64,000 nt of DNA from Pseudoclavibacter chungangensis. GTDB taxonomy: Bacteria > Actinomycetota > Actinomycetes > Actinomycetales > Microbacteriaceae. Both the position numbers and the translations under genes were made by a program. A model generated the notes under the pieces. The model was not told the DNA's origin, searched no databases, and saw only the letters and a list, made by a program, of their open reading frames with translations. Positions 9,003 through 20,349 of the stretch are shown here, in pieces. The stretch is taken from contig NZ_JACCFV010000001.1 in NCBI RefSeq assembly GCF_013410545.1, forward strand, positions 1,922,001 through 1,986,000. The letters are read 5' to 3'. How positions within the stretch are numbered: the stretch's first letter is position 1; each line of letters opens with the position of its first letter.

Positions 9003-9561
9003 GGAAGCCGTCCTGTCCGTCGTCGAGAAGTGGGGAGATCTTCGGGAGTTCGTCGAGCGAGGCGATCCCGAGGTGTCCGAGCAGGTGCTCGGTCGTCACG
9101 TAGCGGGTCGCGCCGGTGATCGGGTCGTGGCCGTCCTCCGTCACGAGCCCTCGCGCCACGAGCGTCCGCACGACCGAGTCGACGTTCACCGCCCTGATCT
9201 GCGCGACCTGGCTCCGAGTGACGGGTTGACGATACGCGATGACCGCGAGCGTTTCGAGTGCGGCCTGCGAGAGCTTCGACGGTTGCCGCGTCAGGACGAA
9301 GTCCGACACGACCTCGTCGAACTCCGATCGCACGTAGATGCGCCAGCCGCCCGCGACCTCGCGCAGCTCGAAGCCCCGGCGCGGGCCACCGCCGAGCCCG
9401 TCGTAGTCGTCGACGAGCCGTCGCACGGCGGCCCGGACATCGCCGACCGGCCGACTGACGGCCGTCGCGAACGCCGCGAGCGAGACCGGTTCGTCCGCGA
9501 CCATGAGCATCGCCTCGAGCGCGCGGTCGAGCTCGACGAGGTCGTCCGACTCAGCCGTCAT
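8995..9561 (-). CDS. scpB: Segregation and condensation protein B
   Basis: A 188-aa ScpB with two winged-helix domains (DRALEAMLMVADEPVSLAAFA; KLSQAALETLAVIAYRQPVTRSQVAQIRAVNVDSVVRTL; GATRYVTTEHLLGHLGI). With ScpA and SMC it forms the bacterial condensin that compacts and separates chromosomes. The ATG at 9561 lies inside the end of scpA (11-nt overlap), as expected for coupled translation of the two subunits. Confidence 0.96.
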   Translation of the reverse strand: MTAESDDLVELDRALEAMLMVADEPVSLAAFATAVSRPVGDVRAAVRRLVDDYDGLGGGPRRGFELREVAGGWRIYVRSEFDEVVSDFVLTRQPSKLSQAALETLAVIAYRQPVTRSQVAQIRAVNVDSVVRTLVARGLVTEDGHDPITGATRYVTTEHLLGHLGIASLDELPKISPLLDDGQDGFHE

Positions 9562-10378
9562 AGTCGACTCCGAGCGTTCCGAGATCGTCGTCCGACCAGT
9601 CGGCGCCGTCCCACGTGATCGTGAGCGGGCCGAGCGGGACGAGCTGCTCGAACACGAGCGCCGAGCGTCGGTAGAGCTCGAGCACGGCGAGGAAGCGCGC
9701 GATGACGACCCCCGGCACGTCCGCGTCCGCGACGAGGTCACGGAAGTCGATCGTGCCGACCTCGCGCAGGCGCGCGACGACGAGGGCGGCCTGCTCGCGG
9801 ATGCTGATCGCGGGCGCGTGCAGGTGGTCGAGCCCGACCGTCGGCGGCTCACGAGGGGTGAGGGCGATCGCCGCGAGCGCCGCGAAGTCCGCCGGCGAGA
9901 GCGTCCACACGAGTTCCGGGATGCGTTCGCGGAAGCGTTCCTCGAGCGGCACCGCCCGTGCGTGTCGGGCCTGTTCCTCGCCGAACCGCTCGGCGAACCA
10001 GCCCGACACCTCCTTGAACGCCCGGTACTGCAGCAGTCGCGCGAACAGCAGGTCGCGCGCCTCGAGGATCGCCACGGCCTCGGCGTCGACGTACTCGCCC
10101 TGCGGCAGGAGGCTGACGATCTTCATGTCGAGCAGCGTCGCGGCGACGACGACGAACTCGCTCGCGCGATCGAGTTCGTCCGCCGACTCGAGCCCGTGCA
10201 GGTAGCGGATGAACTCGTCCGTCACGCGGCTCAGCGACACCTCGGTGATGTCGAGCTCGTGCTTCGAGATGAGCGCGAGCAGCAGGTCGAACGGCCCGTC
10301 GAATACCTCGAGACTCACCCGGAAGTCGACCGCGCCCGCGGCCTCGTCGAGCTCGGTCGGGGCGCTAGGCGACGGCAC
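9551..10378 (-). CDS. scpA: Segregation and condensation protein A (kleisin)
   Basis: A 275-aa kleisin subunit of the SMC-ScpAB complex. The N-terminal FDGPFDLLLALISKHELDITEVSLSRVTDEF segment is the hallmark; the C-terminus has the winged-helix that contacts the SMC head (VIARFLAVLELYRRSALVFEQ). It overlaps parA upstream by 14 nt and scpB downstream by 11 nt, placing chromosome partition functions in one transcript. Confidence 0.97.
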   Translation of the reverse strand: MPSPSAPTELDEAAGAVDFRVSLEVFDGPFDLLLALISKHELDITEVSLSRVTDEFIRYLHGLESADELDRASEFVVVAATLLDMKIVSLLPQGEYVDAEAVAILEARDLLFARLLQYRAFKEVSGWFAERFGEEQARHARAVPLEERFRERIPELVWTLSPADFAALAAIALTPREPPTVGLDHLHAPAISIREQAALVVARLREVGTIDFRDLVADADVPGVVIARFLAVLELYRRSALVFEQLVPLGPLTITWDGADWSDDDLGTLGVDYDG

Positions 10379-11393
10379 CGCGGTCGACCAGCTCGCGCGC
10401 GAGCTGACGGTAGGCCTGCGCGGCCGTGTGCTCGGGGGCGAACGACACGATCGGCATCCCGGCGACCGAGGCGTCGGGGAACTTGACGGTGCGTCCGATC
10501 ACGGTCTGGAACACCTTGTCGCCGAACGCCTCGTACACGCGGTCGAGCACCTCACGCGAGTGCAGCGTGCGGCTGTCGAACATCGTCGGCAGGATGCCGT
10601 CGAGTTCGAGGGTGGGGTTCAGTCGATCGCGCACCTTCTCGACCGTCTCGACGAGGAGTGCGACACCGCGCAGCGCGAAGTACTCGCACTCGAGCGGGAT
10701 GACGACGCCGTGGCTCGCGGTGAGCGCGTTGACCGTCAGGAGACCGAGCGAGGGCTGGCAGTCGACGAGGATCACGTCGTAGTCGGCGCTCACCTTGCGC
10801 AGCACGCCCGCGAGGATCTGTTCGCGGGCGACCTCGGTCACGAGGTGCACCTCGGCGGCGGACAGGTCGATGTTGGCGGGGATGATGTCGAGCCCCGGGT
10901 AGTCCGTCTCCTGGATCACCCGGCGAGGGTCCTTCTCGGTGCCGATGAGCAGGTCGTAGACCGTCGCGCCGTCGTGGGTCGAGACGCCCAGGCCGGCCGA
11001 GAGCGCACCCTGCGGGTCGAAATCGACCGCGAGGACGCGTCGACCGTACTCGGCGAGCGTCGCACCGAGGTTGATCGTCGTGGTCGTCTTGCCGACGCCA
11101 CCCTTCTGGTTGCACATCGAGATGATGCGCGCGGGCCCGTGCGCGTCGAGAACTGGTGGCTCGGGGAACAGGTGGTAGAGCTGCGTCGACACGGCGCTCG
11201 CGCTCCGCGTCCCGCTCGAGGCGAACTCGTCCTCGACGTCCTCGTCGTCCTCGCTCTGCGGGAACGGCGGCTCGAGCACGTCACGGCCCCGCCCCTCGGC
11301 CCGGCGGTCCGCTGCGGGTCTGGTCGGTCGCAACAGCTCGGAGGGGATCTCCAGTCCGGGCAGCTCGGGCAGCTCCGCATCGCTCTTCGCCAT
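10365..11393 (-). CDS. ParA-family chromosome-partitioning ATPase
   Basis: A 342-aa deviant-Walker ATPase. After a ~90-residue acidic, disordered N-terminus it shows ISMCNQKGGVGKTTTTINLG (deviant P-loop with the signature Lys), VLAVDFDPQG (Walker A'), and VILVDCQPSLGLLTVNAL (Walker B). This is the ParA/Soj-like copy that sits next to scpAB in actinobacteria, distinct from the parAB pair near the origin, which is not in this window. Its precise partner is uncertain. The ATG at 11393 has a GGAGAGG site upstream; a TAGGAT hexamer at 11452-11457 is a possible -10. Confidence 0.93.
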   Translation of the reverse strand: MAKSDAELPELPGLEIPSELLRPTRPAADRRAEGRGRDVLEPPFPQSEDDEDVEDEFASSGTRSASAVSTQLYHLFPEPPVLDAHGPARIISMCNQKGGVGKTTTTINLGATLAEYGRRVLAVDFDPQGALSAGLGVSTHDGATVYDLLIGTEKDPRRVIQETDYPGLDIIPANIDLSAAEVHLVTEVAREQILAGVLRKVSADYDVILVDCQPSLGLLTVNALTASHGVVIPLECEYFALRGVALLVETVEKVRDRLNPTLELDGILPTMFDSRTLHSREVLDRVYEAFGDKVFQTVIGRTVKFPDASVAGMPIVSFAPEHTAAQAYRQLARELVDRGAVA

Positions 11394-11512
11394 CTCGCCA
11401 TCCTCTCCGCCGGCGGACCCCGCATACGCGCGAGCGTCCTCGACTCCTGGAATCCTACGTCGGCGTGTCGCGCTGCCGTCCGCGACGCACCGTACGTTCA
11501 CGCCTCACGGCG

Positions 11513-11518
11513 TACGGT
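11513..11518 (+). promoter_or_regulatory. -10 element TACGGT of a leaderless transcript
   Basis: TACGGT ends 6 nt before the ATG at 11525 with no ribosome binding site between. The divergent parA transcript may start from the TAGGAT hexamer about 60 bp away. Confidence 0.45.
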
Positions 11519-11524
11519 CGCAGC

Positions 11525-12337
11525 ATGTCGATCGCTCACGATGCGAGCGCACCCGGTGCGGCACCCGCGGCGCCGCGTGCCCCGTTCGCCGTCCCGCTCG
11601 CGTGTTTCCTCGTCTGCACCGCGGTGTGCACGATCGCCCTGCTCGGCGTGCAGCGGCTCGTGGGCCTCGACGGGCGTCTGGTGTTCCTCGGACAGTTCGG
11701 CCCTGCGCTCGGCGCACTCGCGACGATGCTCCTCCTGCCCCGCTCGCAGCGTCTCCCGCCGCCGCCTCGCGTCCCGCGCGCGCAGTTCGTCGCCCACGCG
11801 TGCCTCGCGCTCGGTGCCGTCGCGCTCATCGCCCTCGGCCTGTTCCTGGGCGCGCTCCTCCTCGGGCTCCCGGCGCGTGCGCCCGTTTTCTCGGGCGGCG
11901 TGTTCGCGCTGTTCCTCGTCCTCCAATTGCTCGGGGCGCTCGGTGAGGAGGCCGGCTGGCGCGGGTACCTGCAGCCCGCCCTCGAGACGCGGCTCCCCCG
12001 GCTCCCCGCCACGACGATCACGGGTCTCGTGTGGGCGCTCTGGCACTCGCAGTACCTCGCCGAACCGGCGTTCTTCGTGTCCTTCGCCGTGTCGTGCGTG
12101 GGTCTCTCGGTCCTCATGGGGCACCTCGCGGGCGGCGACATGCTGCAGCGCACGCTCGTCGCGGGGGTCATGCACTGGCTCGTCAACGTCCTGCTCGCCC
12201 TCCTCCCCTCGTTCGGACAGGGCGCGGCGTCGTGGACGATCGCGATCGTGACGGTGCTCGTCGCGCTCGTGTTCCTGGTCCTCTTCCGGTTCGCACGGAG
12301 ACGGCGCGACCGCCGTTCGGCACGCACCGTCAACTGA
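11525..12337 (+). CDS. CPBP-family intramembrane metalloprotease
   Basis: A 270-aa membrane protein with about seven or eight hydrophobic segments. It carries the three CPBP (CAAX/Abi) motifs: EEAGWRGY (EExxxR, catalytic Glu pair), WALWHSQY (FxxxH-like) and HWLVN (HxxxN). Members cleave substrates within the membrane, or act in bacteriocin self-protection or cell-surface processing; the substrate here is unknown. The C-terminus is a basic cytoplasmic tail. Together with the next gene it lies in opposite orientation inside the xerD-parA-scpAB block. Confidence 0.88.
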   Translation: MSIAHDASAPGAAPAAPRAPFAVPLACFLVCTAVCTIALLGVQRLVGLDGRLVFLGQFGPALGALATMLLLPRSQRLPPPPRVPRAQFVAHACLALGAVALIALGLFLGALLLGLPARAPVFSGGVFALFLVLQLLGALGEEAGWRGYLQPALETRLPRLPATTITGLVWALWHSQYLAEPAFFVSFAVSCVGLSVLMGHLAGGDMLQRTLVAGVMHWLVNVLLALLPSFGQGAASWTIAIVTVLVALVFLVLFRFARRRRDRRSARTVN

Positions 12338-12375
12338 TCCCGCCACTCGTCGCCCGGGTCTGGGACCATGGGTGC

Positions 12376-13284
12376 ATGAACGCTGCGCCGTCGGAGACGC
12401 GGATCCGGCTCGATGTCACGACGCCGTTCGCCGCGCTGCCGTTGCGGCGATTCCTCACGGCGCACGCCGTCCCCGGCCTCGAACGCTTCGGTCCGGGCTC
12501 GGGCTGGTGGACGCGGCGCGTCGACACACCGTCCGGGACGGCCGTCGTCACGGTCAGGCTGCCCGCGGAGGATGTCCCCGCGGTGCGTTCGCTCACGCTC
12601 CCGACGATCGTCCGGGCCGACGAGCACGATGCCGTCGAGGCCGCCGTCGAGGCGGTCAGGCGCGCGCTCGCGCTCGACGAGTCGACGGATGCGGACGATG
12701 CCGTTCTCGTCGACGATCCCGAGGTCGGTCCGCTCGTGCGGGCCCGGCCGGGGCTGCGGATCCCCGGCGCGGTCGACCCCGCCGAGACCGCGCTGCTCGT
12801 CGTGCTCGGCCAGCAGGTGTCGCTCGCCGCGGCGCGGACGCTGCAGGGCCGGCTCGTCGCCTGGACCGCCGGCATGCAGCGCTCCGCGGCCGTCGACGGG
12901 CTCGTGCCCTCACCAGATCCGGCGATCGTCGCCGAGGCGCACCCCGCCGAATTGCGCGACGCGCTCCGCGTTCCCGTCCAGCGCGTCCGGGCGATCCAAT
13001 CGCTCGCCGAGGCGCTCGCGGACGGTCTCGACGTCGGGCCCGGCGCCGACATCGAGTCAACCCGCCGCGCGCTCCTCGATCTTCCCGGTATCGGGCCCTG
13101 GACCGTCGACTACACGGCGATGCGGACGCTTCGGGATCCGGACGCGTTCCCCGCGAGCGATCTCGTGCTGCTCGGCGCGCTCGGCCGCCCGCGGCCCGCC
13201 GAGGCGACGAGGCGTGCGGAGGCGTGGCGGCCGCACCGGAGCCGTGCCACGATGCACCTCTGGACGGCCGCGGCCTACGCGTGA
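12376..13284 (+). CDS. AlkA-like DNA-3-methyladenine glycosylase II
   Basis: A 302-aa base-excision glycosylase. The C-terminal half has the helix-hairpin-helix LPGIGPWTVDYTAMRTLRDPDAFPASD, which ends in the catalytic-Asp region of the AlkA/Ogg family, preceded by ILxxxGQQVSLAAART-type helix (LLVVLGQQVSLAAARTLQG). The first ~110 residues match the AlkA N-terminal domain. It would remove alkylated purines such as 3-methyladenine from DNA. In many actinobacteria the same domain is fused behind Ada; here it stands alone. It follows the CPBP gene by 38 bp on the same strand. The ATG at 12376 was chosen as the first in-frame start giving a full N-terminal domain. Confidence 0.9.
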   Translation: MNAAPSETRIRLDVTTPFAALPLRRFLTAHAVPGLERFGPGSGWWTRRVDTPSGTAVVTVRLPAEDVPAVRSLTLPTIVRADEHDAVEAAVEAVRRALALDESTDADDAVLVDDPEVGPLVRARPGLRIPGAVDPAETALLVVLGQQVSLAAARTLQGRLVAWTAGMQRSAAVDGLVPSPDPAIVAEAHPAELRDALRVPVQRVRAIQSLAEALADGLDVGPGADIESTRRALLDLPGIGPWTVDYTAMRTLRDPDAFPASDLVLLGALGRPRPAEATRRAEAWRPHRSRATMHLWTAAAYA

Positions 13285-13308
13285 GTCCGGATCGGCGGCA
13301 GGCCGGCC

Positions 13309-14253
13309 TCAGCGCGCCCGGGGGTGGCTCGTGGCGTACACGTCGAGCAGCGTGTCGGCCGTGACGAGCGTGTAGATCTGCGTCGTCGCGACGGACGCGT
13401 GCCCCAGCAGTTCCTGCACGACGCGCACGTCCGCGCCGCCCTGCAGGAGGTGCGTCGCGAACGAGTGACGCAGGACGTGGGGCGAGACGTGCGCGCGGAG
13501 CCCCGCGCGCTCGGCGACCGCACTCAGGACGTGCCACGCGCTCTGACGCGAGAGCCGCGCGCCGCGCGCGCCGAGGAAGAGCGCGGGCGTCGCCGTCCCG
13601 CGCGCCGAGAGCTCGGGGCGAGCGCGCACGAGGTAGGCGTCGAGCGCCTCCTGCGCGTACCGACCGACGGGGACGATCCGCTGCTTGCCACCTTTGCCGT
13701 GCAGGCGGACCGAGCCCGGCTCGGCGACGTCGTCGACGTCGAGGCCGACCGCCTCCGAGATGCGTGCCCCCGTCGCGTAGAGCAGTTCGAGGAGTGCGCG
13801 GTCGCGCGCTCGCAGCGCTCCCTCGCCCGACGCGGCCTCGAGCAATCGCTCGACCTGGTCGATCGTGAGCGCCTTCGGCAGACGCTCGGGGCGTTTCGGG
13901 GCCACGACGTCGTACGCGACATCGGTCTCGGTGATCCCCTCCTCCTCGAGGAAGCGGTGGAAGCCGCGGACCGCGGAGAGGATCCGCGCCGTCGAGGACG
14001 CGGCGAGCGGCGGCACGCCCGGTGCGCCCGTGCGCAACGCCGCGACGAACGCCGTCACGTGGCCGCGGGCGATCTGCGCCGGATCGATCACGCCCTCGGC
14101 GGCGAGTGCGGCCACGTAGCGTCCGAGGTCGCGTCGGTACGCGGCGAGGCTGTTCGGGCTCAGGCCGCGCTCGATCGTGAGGTGGCGCAGGTACCGCGAC
14201 CGTGCGGCGTCGAGTGCCGCCGGTGTCGGATCGTCCTCAGTCGCCTCGGTCAT
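13309..14253 (-). CDS. xerD: Site-specific tyrosine recombinase XerD
   Basis: A 314-aa tyrosine recombinase that resolves chromosome dimers at dif, normally with XerC. Residues ~15-110 form the core-binding domain ([23 protein letters not shown]). The catalytic domain shows the Arg in [26 protein letters not shown], the H-x-x-R of [17 protein letters not shown], and the nucleophilic Tyr in [15 protein letters not shown]. Its ATG lies 17 nt inside the end of the NUDIX gene. No dif-like site was sought or found in the window. Confidence 0.96.
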   Translation of the reverse strand: MTEATEDDPTPAALDAARSRYLRHLTIERGLSPNSLAAYRRDLGRYVAALAAEGVIDPAQIARGHVTAFVAALRTGAPGVPPLAASSTARILSAVRGFHRFLEEEGITETDVAYDVVAPKRPERLPKALTIDQVERLLEAASGEGALRARDRALLELLYATGARISEAVGLDVDDVAEPGSVRLHGKGGKQRIVPVGRYAQEALDAYLVRARPELSARGTATPALFLGARGARLSRQSAWHVLSAVAERAGLRAHVSPHVLRHSFATHLLQGGADVRVVQELLGHASVATTQIYTLVTADTLLDVYATSHPRAR

Positions 14254-14925
14254 GCTCGTCCGGCACGTGCCCCGGGTGTCCCGTCGCGCGCGGCCCGGCC
14301 GATCTCGTCGGCCACGGTGCGTCAGCGGGCCGCAGATCGCGCCATCCCGCGGCACGCGAGACGGCGGCCGCGAGGAGGGCCGAGACGGTCGTGGCGTTCG
14401 CGATGTCGCCGCGCCGCACGGCCTCGACCGCCTCGTCGAGCGCGACCCAGCGCACCTCGATGTCGGCCTCCTCGTGCTCACGCACGTAGTCCGTCTCGAC
14501 GGGGCTCGGTCCGCGCGCGAGGAACACGCGGATGCCCTCGTCGCTCCCGCCCGGTGAGGTCAGCAGGTCCTGCAGCACCCACCAATCGGCGGCGGCGAGA
14601 TCGGCCTCCTCCTCCAGCTCGCGCTTCGCGGACGCGAGGGGATCCTCGCCGGGCACGTCGAGGAGGCCCGCGGGCAGCTCCCAATCGCGCAGGCGCACGG
14701 GATGGCGGTACTGGTTGATGAGGAGCACGCGTTCCGCCTCGTCGACGACGAGCACGGCGACGGCGCCCGTGTGGTCGACGAAGTGCCTGGTGATCTCCTG
14801 GCCGTCGAGCACGAATCGTTCGTTGCGGACGTCCCACACGTGTCCGCGGAAGGCGACCTCGCTCGATCGGACCGGGAGCGCGACGGGGCGGTCCCGGAGT
14901 TCGCCCGCCCGGTCCGCCCCGGCCG

Positions 14926-14929
<4 letters not shown>
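14237..14929 (-). CDS. NUDIX hydrolase (ADP-ribose pyrophosphatase type)
   Basis: A 230-aa NUDIX protein with an ADP-ribose pyrophosphatase-like layout: [39 protein letters not shown], then the NUDIX box ([18 protein letters not shown]). Activity would hydrolyse ADP-ribose or a similar nucleotide sugar to AMP plus a phosphate sugar. The last ~40 residues are a Pro/Arg-rich tail. The GTG at 14929 overlaps the pyrG stop by 4 nt (GTGA). The pyrG-NUDIX-xerD order is common in actinobacteria. Confidence 0.92.
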
Positions 14930-16677
<1,748 letters not shown>

Positions 16678-16685
16678 GGGGTTAC

Positions 16686-16691
16686 ATGCTA
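16686..16691 (-). promoter_or_regulatory. -10 element TAGCAT upstream of pyrG
   Basis: TAGCAT ends 8 nt before the GTG at 16677; no purine-rich ribosome binding site is present, so pyrG may be leaderless or nearly so. Confidence 0.4.
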
Positions 16692-16762
16692 TCCCACGTG
16701 CGCGGAAGCGGCCGGACGTTCGCGGCGAGCCGATTCGGGAACTCGGTCGAGGCGTCACGCGT

Positions 16763-18496
16763 TCAGCGCGCGGCCGGCTCCTCCGCCGCGAGGGCCAGGA
16801 GTTCCGCCGCGTGCGCACGGCCCGTGTCGCTCGTCGCGAGGCCCGACAGCAGGCGCGTGATCTCGACGGCCCGCTCGTCGTCGTCGAGTCGTCGGATCGA
16901 GGAGGTCGTCACCTCGCCGTCGTTCGCCTTCTCGATGCGCACGTGGTTCGTCGCGAATGCCGCGACCTGTGCGAGGTGGGTGACGACGACGACCTGGGAG
17001 GTGCGCGCGAGGCGACGGAGTCGGCGTCCGATCTCGATCGCGGCGGCACCGCCGACCCCCGCGTCGACCTCGTCGAACACGAGCGTGGGAACGGGATTGG
17101 CCGCGGCGAGCACGACCTCGAGCGCGAGCATGACGCGCGAGAGTTCGCCGCCGGACGCCGCCTTCGAGATCGGGGCGGGGGACGCGCCGGGGTGCGGTCG
17201 AAGCAGGAACGAGACGCGGTCGGCCCCTTCGGCGCCGATCGAACCGGCGTCCGCCACGTCGACGACGAGGAGCGCGTCCGGCATCGCGAGGTGCGCGAGC
17301 TCCTCGCTCACGCGTGCCGAGAGTTCGGTCGCGGCTGCCGTCCGTGCGGCCGTGAGTTCGGCGGCGGCCTGTTCGAGCGCGTCCTGCGCCTCCTCGGCGA
17401 CGCGCTCGAGGTCGACGACGCGCTCGTCGTCGCCGTCGAGCTCGAGCAGGCGGGTGCCCGCTTCGCCGTATCGGCGGATGACGTCGTCGAGGGTGGGCCC
17501 GGCGAGGCGCATGAGCCCGTTGAGGGTCTCGAGCCGCTCCCCCAGCGCGTCGAGTTCGCCGACGCCCTCGACGTCGATGTCGTCGAGGTAGCCGGAGAGC
17601 CGGATCGCGAGGTCGTCGATCGCGAAGACGATGTCGTCGAGGGCACGCCCGAGCGGTTCGAGCAGATCGTCGCGCCGGACGCCGCGCTCGATCGACGTGC
17701 GGGCGTCGCGGAGCAGCCCCTCGGCGGAGGGGCGCGGACGTTCCGCGACCTCGTCGGTGCCGCGCAGGAGGGCGTGTGCCTCGGCGACGGCCGCACGCAG
17801 CTCCTCGCGGTTCGCGACGCGTTCGATGCGCGCCACGAGCTCGGCGTCCTCACCGGGCTTCGGTTCGACGGGCTCGATGGCGGCGATCAGGGTCCGCAGT
17901 TCGGCCGCCTCCGCCTGCCGCGCGTCGAGCGCGGCGCGGAGTTCGTCGGCCGCCTCGCGCGTCTCTCGCGCCCGCCGCCACGCCTCACCGACCCGGTCGC
18001 GGAGTCGCTCGGTCGCGTCGCCGCCGTAGGCGTCGAGTGCCGCTCGCTGCGCGCGTTCACCGCGGAGGCGCAATTGGTCGCTCTGGCCGTGGACGACGAC
18101 GAGCCGCTCGCCGAGCTCGGCGAGCTGGCCCGCGGGCACGCTCGCGCCGCCGAGCCAGGCGCGGCTCCGGCCGTCGGTGCCGGAGATCTGTCGCGTCACG
18201 AGCAGTTCTGCGGTCGAGCCGTCACCGACGGGCTCCACGTCGCCCCCGGCGTCGGCGACGAGTGCGGCGACGTCTCCGGCGGGATCGACGAGCCAGCGTC
18301 CCTCGACGACGGCCTTCGGTGCGCCGTTCCGGACGGCACCGGCCGGTGCGCGGCCGCCGAGCAGGAGGCCGAGGGCCGTGACGATCATGGTCTTGCCCGC
18401 GCCCGTCTCACCCGTGATCGCGGTGAAGCCCGCGCCGAGCGGCAGCGCGGCCTCGTCGATGACGCCGAGGCCGCGGATCTCGATGTCGCCGATCAT
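16763..18496 (-). CDS. recN: DNA repair ATPase RecN
   Basis: A 577-aa SMC-like repair protein used in double-strand-break recombination. The N-terminal head has [33 protein letters not shown] (Walker A), a central coiled-coil arm follows ([52 protein letters not shown]), and the C-terminal head carries [30 protein letters not shown] (Walker B) and [11 protein letters not shown]. Its ATG overlaps the nadK stop (ATGA); the tlyA-nadK-recN run is therefore translationally coupled. Confidence 0.97.
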   Translation of the reverse strand: MIGDIEIRGLGVIDEAALPLGAGFTAITGETGAGKTMIVTALGLLLGGRAPAGAVRNGAPKAVVEGRWLVDPAGDVAALVADAGGDVEPVGDGSTAELLVTRQISGTDGRSRAWLGGASVPAGQLAELGERLVVVHGQSDQLRLRGERAQRAALDAYGGDATERLRDRVGEAWRRARETREAADELRAALDARQAEAAELRTLIAAIEPVEPKPGEDAELVARIERVANREELRAAVAEAHALLRGTDEVAERPRPSAEGLLRDARTSIERGVRRDDLLEPLGRALDDIVFAIDDLAIRLSGYLDDIDVEGVGELDALGERLETLNGLMRLAGPTLDDVIRRYGEAGTRLLELDGDDERVVDLERVAEEAQDALEQAAAELTAARTAAATELSARVSEELAHLAMPDALLVVDVADAGSIGAEGADRVSFLLRPHPGASPAPISKAASGGELSRVMLALEVVLAAANPVPTLVFDEVDAGVGGAAAIEIGRRLRRLARTSQVVVVTHLAQVAAFATNHVRIEKANDGEVTTSSIRRLDDDERAVEITRLLSGLATSDTGRAHAAELLALAAEEPAAR

Positions 18497-19437
18497 GTCG
18501 CGGCGGTCCCCCTCCAGCCCGCCGTGGGGAGGCGGAACTTGTCGACGAGTCGTTTCGAGAACGGCGCGAGGTGGAGCCTCGCGAGCCGCACGGCGTGCGG
18601 CGAGCGGGTGGCGACCACGCGGGCCCCCGCGGGGATGACCACCTGTCGCCGTCCGTCGCACCACATGATGCCTCCCGGGCCCCTGGGATTCAGCTCCACG
18701 GCGAGCACCGAGGTCGGTGCGACGACGATCGGGCGCGAGAAGAGTGCGTGCGCGCTGATGGGCACGAGCAGGAGCGCCTCGACGGTGGGCCAGACGATGG
18801 GGCCACCGGCGGAGAAGGAGTAGGCGGTCGATCCCGTCGGGGTCGAGAAGATGACCCCGTCGCAGCCGAACGCGGACAGCGGCTGGTCGTCGACCTCGAT
18901 GACGACCTCGACCATCTTCGCCCGGTCGGCCTTCTCGATGGACGCGTCGTTGAGCGCCCAGTCCTCGGCGATGACGGCGTCACCGATCTCGACGCGCAGC
19001 GAGAGCGCCATGCGCTCCTCGACCGTGTAGTCGCGGTCGAGGACGCGCCGGAGCGTGTACGCGACCGAGTCGCGCTCGCTCTCGGCGAGGAAGCCGACGT
19101 GGCCGAGGTTGACGCCGATGATCGGCACGCCGCTCGGGCGAACGACCTCGGCCGCTCGCAGGATCGTGCCGTCGCCGCCCAGCACGACGGCGATCTCGAC
19201 CTCGTCGAGATCGCAGTCCTCGCCGAGGACGAGCGTCGACCCCGGCAGCCGGACGGCGTCGATGGCCCGCAGCTCGTCGGCCGTGTCGCGTTCGAGGACG
19301 GGCTGCACGCCCTCGTCGGCGAGGAGCTCCGCGACGCGGAAGGCGGCCTCCACGGCGTCGGCGCGACCCGTGTGGCCGACGAGGAGGATGCGTCGGGTGG
19401 TGGTCGCGGAAACGGGTGCCGAATCACGGTCGGTCAT
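18493..19437 (-). CDS. nadK: NAD kinase
   Basis: A 314-aa ATP/polyphosphate-NAD kinase that makes NADP. It has GGDGTILRAAE (GGDG active-site motif), GVNLGHVGFLAE, ALNDASIEKAD and the Gly-rich FSTPTGSTAYSFSAGGPIVWP that binds NAD. The ATG at 19437 overlaps the tlyA stop (ATGA), and the stop overlaps recN. A longer start at 19479 would extend into tlyA with no support. Confidence 0.97.
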   Translation of the reverse strand: MTDRDSAPVSATTTRRILLVGHTGRADAVEAAFRVAELLADEGVQPVLERDTADELRAIDAVRLPGSTLVLGEDCDLDEVEIAVVLGGDGTILRAAEVVRPSGVPIIGVNLGHVGFLAESERDSVAYTLRRVLDRDYTVEERMALSLRVEIGDAVIAEDWALNDASIEKADRAKMVEVVIEVDDQPLSAFGCDGVIFSTPTGSTAYSFSAGGPIVWPTVEALLLVPISAHALFSRPIVVAPTSVLAVELNPRGPGGIMWCDGRRQVVIPAGARVVATRSPHAVRLARLHLAPFSKRLVDKFRLPTAGWRGTAAT

Positions 19438-20312
19438 GCGCGTCCTCCTGTCGTGAGCTCGTCGAGTCGCCTCGTCCATTCTGTCGGATCGGTGCCGTCG
19501 GGCGCGAAGTGGACGACCAGCTCGCGGTTCCCGTGCGTGCCCTCGATCGGCGAGGCGATGATGCCCCGGATGCCGAGCCCCGTCGCGTGCGCCGCGTCGA
19601 GCACACCGCGGACGGCATCCCGGGCGAGCGCGGGATCGGTGACGATGCCTCCGCGCACGCCGGTGCGGCCGACCTCGAACTGTGGCTTGACGAGCAGCAC
19701 GAGATCGGCGTCCGCGCGCACGGTCCGCCTGATGGGTGCGAGGACGTGACGGAGGGAGATGAACGAGAGGTCGCCGACGACGAGGTCGATGTCGGCGGGG
19801 TCGGGTGCGTCACCGGGGAGTCGCTCGCGCAGCGACGCCGCGTCGAGGTCCCGCGCGTTGACGCCCTCGAGCGAGGTCACGCGCGGGTCGTCGGCGACGG
19901 CGGGGTTCATCTGGTCGTGGCCGACGTCGATCGCGAGCACGTGGCGCACACCGCGTTCGACGAGCACCTGGGTGAACCCGCCGGTCGAGGCCCCGAGATC
20001 GAGCGCGACGCGTCCGCTCGGATCGACGCCCTGGAAGGCATCGAGCGCCGCGACGAGTTTGTGCGCGGCGCGCGAGACGTACCGCTCGGGTCGGCTGACA
20101 TCGATCCGGGTGCCCTCCCCCACCCGGTGCGACGGCTTCGTGACCGCCACCCCGTCGACGAGCACGACGCCCGCGTCGACGAGACGCGCCGCGAGCGTCC
20201 GACTGCGGGCGAGTCCGCGCGCGACGAGGGCCCGGTCGAGGCGGGCGTCGCCTCCCGGACCCGCCCCGTCCGTGCGGGACCCGCCGGAGCCCGTCGACCC
20301 GTCGGCCGTCAT
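19434..20312 (-). CDS. tlyA: TlyA-family rRNA 2'-O-methyltransferase
   Basis: A 292-aa protein with an N-terminal S4 domain (ARLDRALVARGLARSRTLAARLVDAGVVLVDG) and an FtsJ-like methyltransferase domain (VALDLGASTGGFTQVLVERG, AIDVGHDQMNP, LVVGDLSFISLRHVLAPI, LLVKPQFEVG). In mycobacteria TlyA methylates 16S and 23S rRNA cytidines and its loss gives capreomycin resistance; the same role is inferred. A ~22-residue Gly/Ser N-terminal tail precedes the S4 domain. It lies 37 bp after the 75-aa gene. Confidence 0.94.
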   Translation of the reverse strand: MTADGSTGSGGSRTDGAGPGGDARLDRALVARGLARSRTLAARLVDAGVVLVDGVAVTKPSHRVGEGTRIDVSRPERYVSRAAHKLVAALDAFQGVDPSGRVALDLGASTGGFTQVLVERGVRHVLAIDVGHDQMNPAVADDPRVTSLEGVNARDLDAASLRERLPGDAPDPADIDLVVGDLSFISLRHVLAPIRRTVRADADLVLLVKPQFEVGRTGVRGGIVTDPALARDAVRGVLDAAHATGLGIRGIIASPIEGTHGNRELVVHFAPDGTDPTEWTRRLDELTTGGRA

Positions 20313-20349
20313 GTGCGCGGTGTGGGCGGAACGGTGGTGCGCCGAGTGG

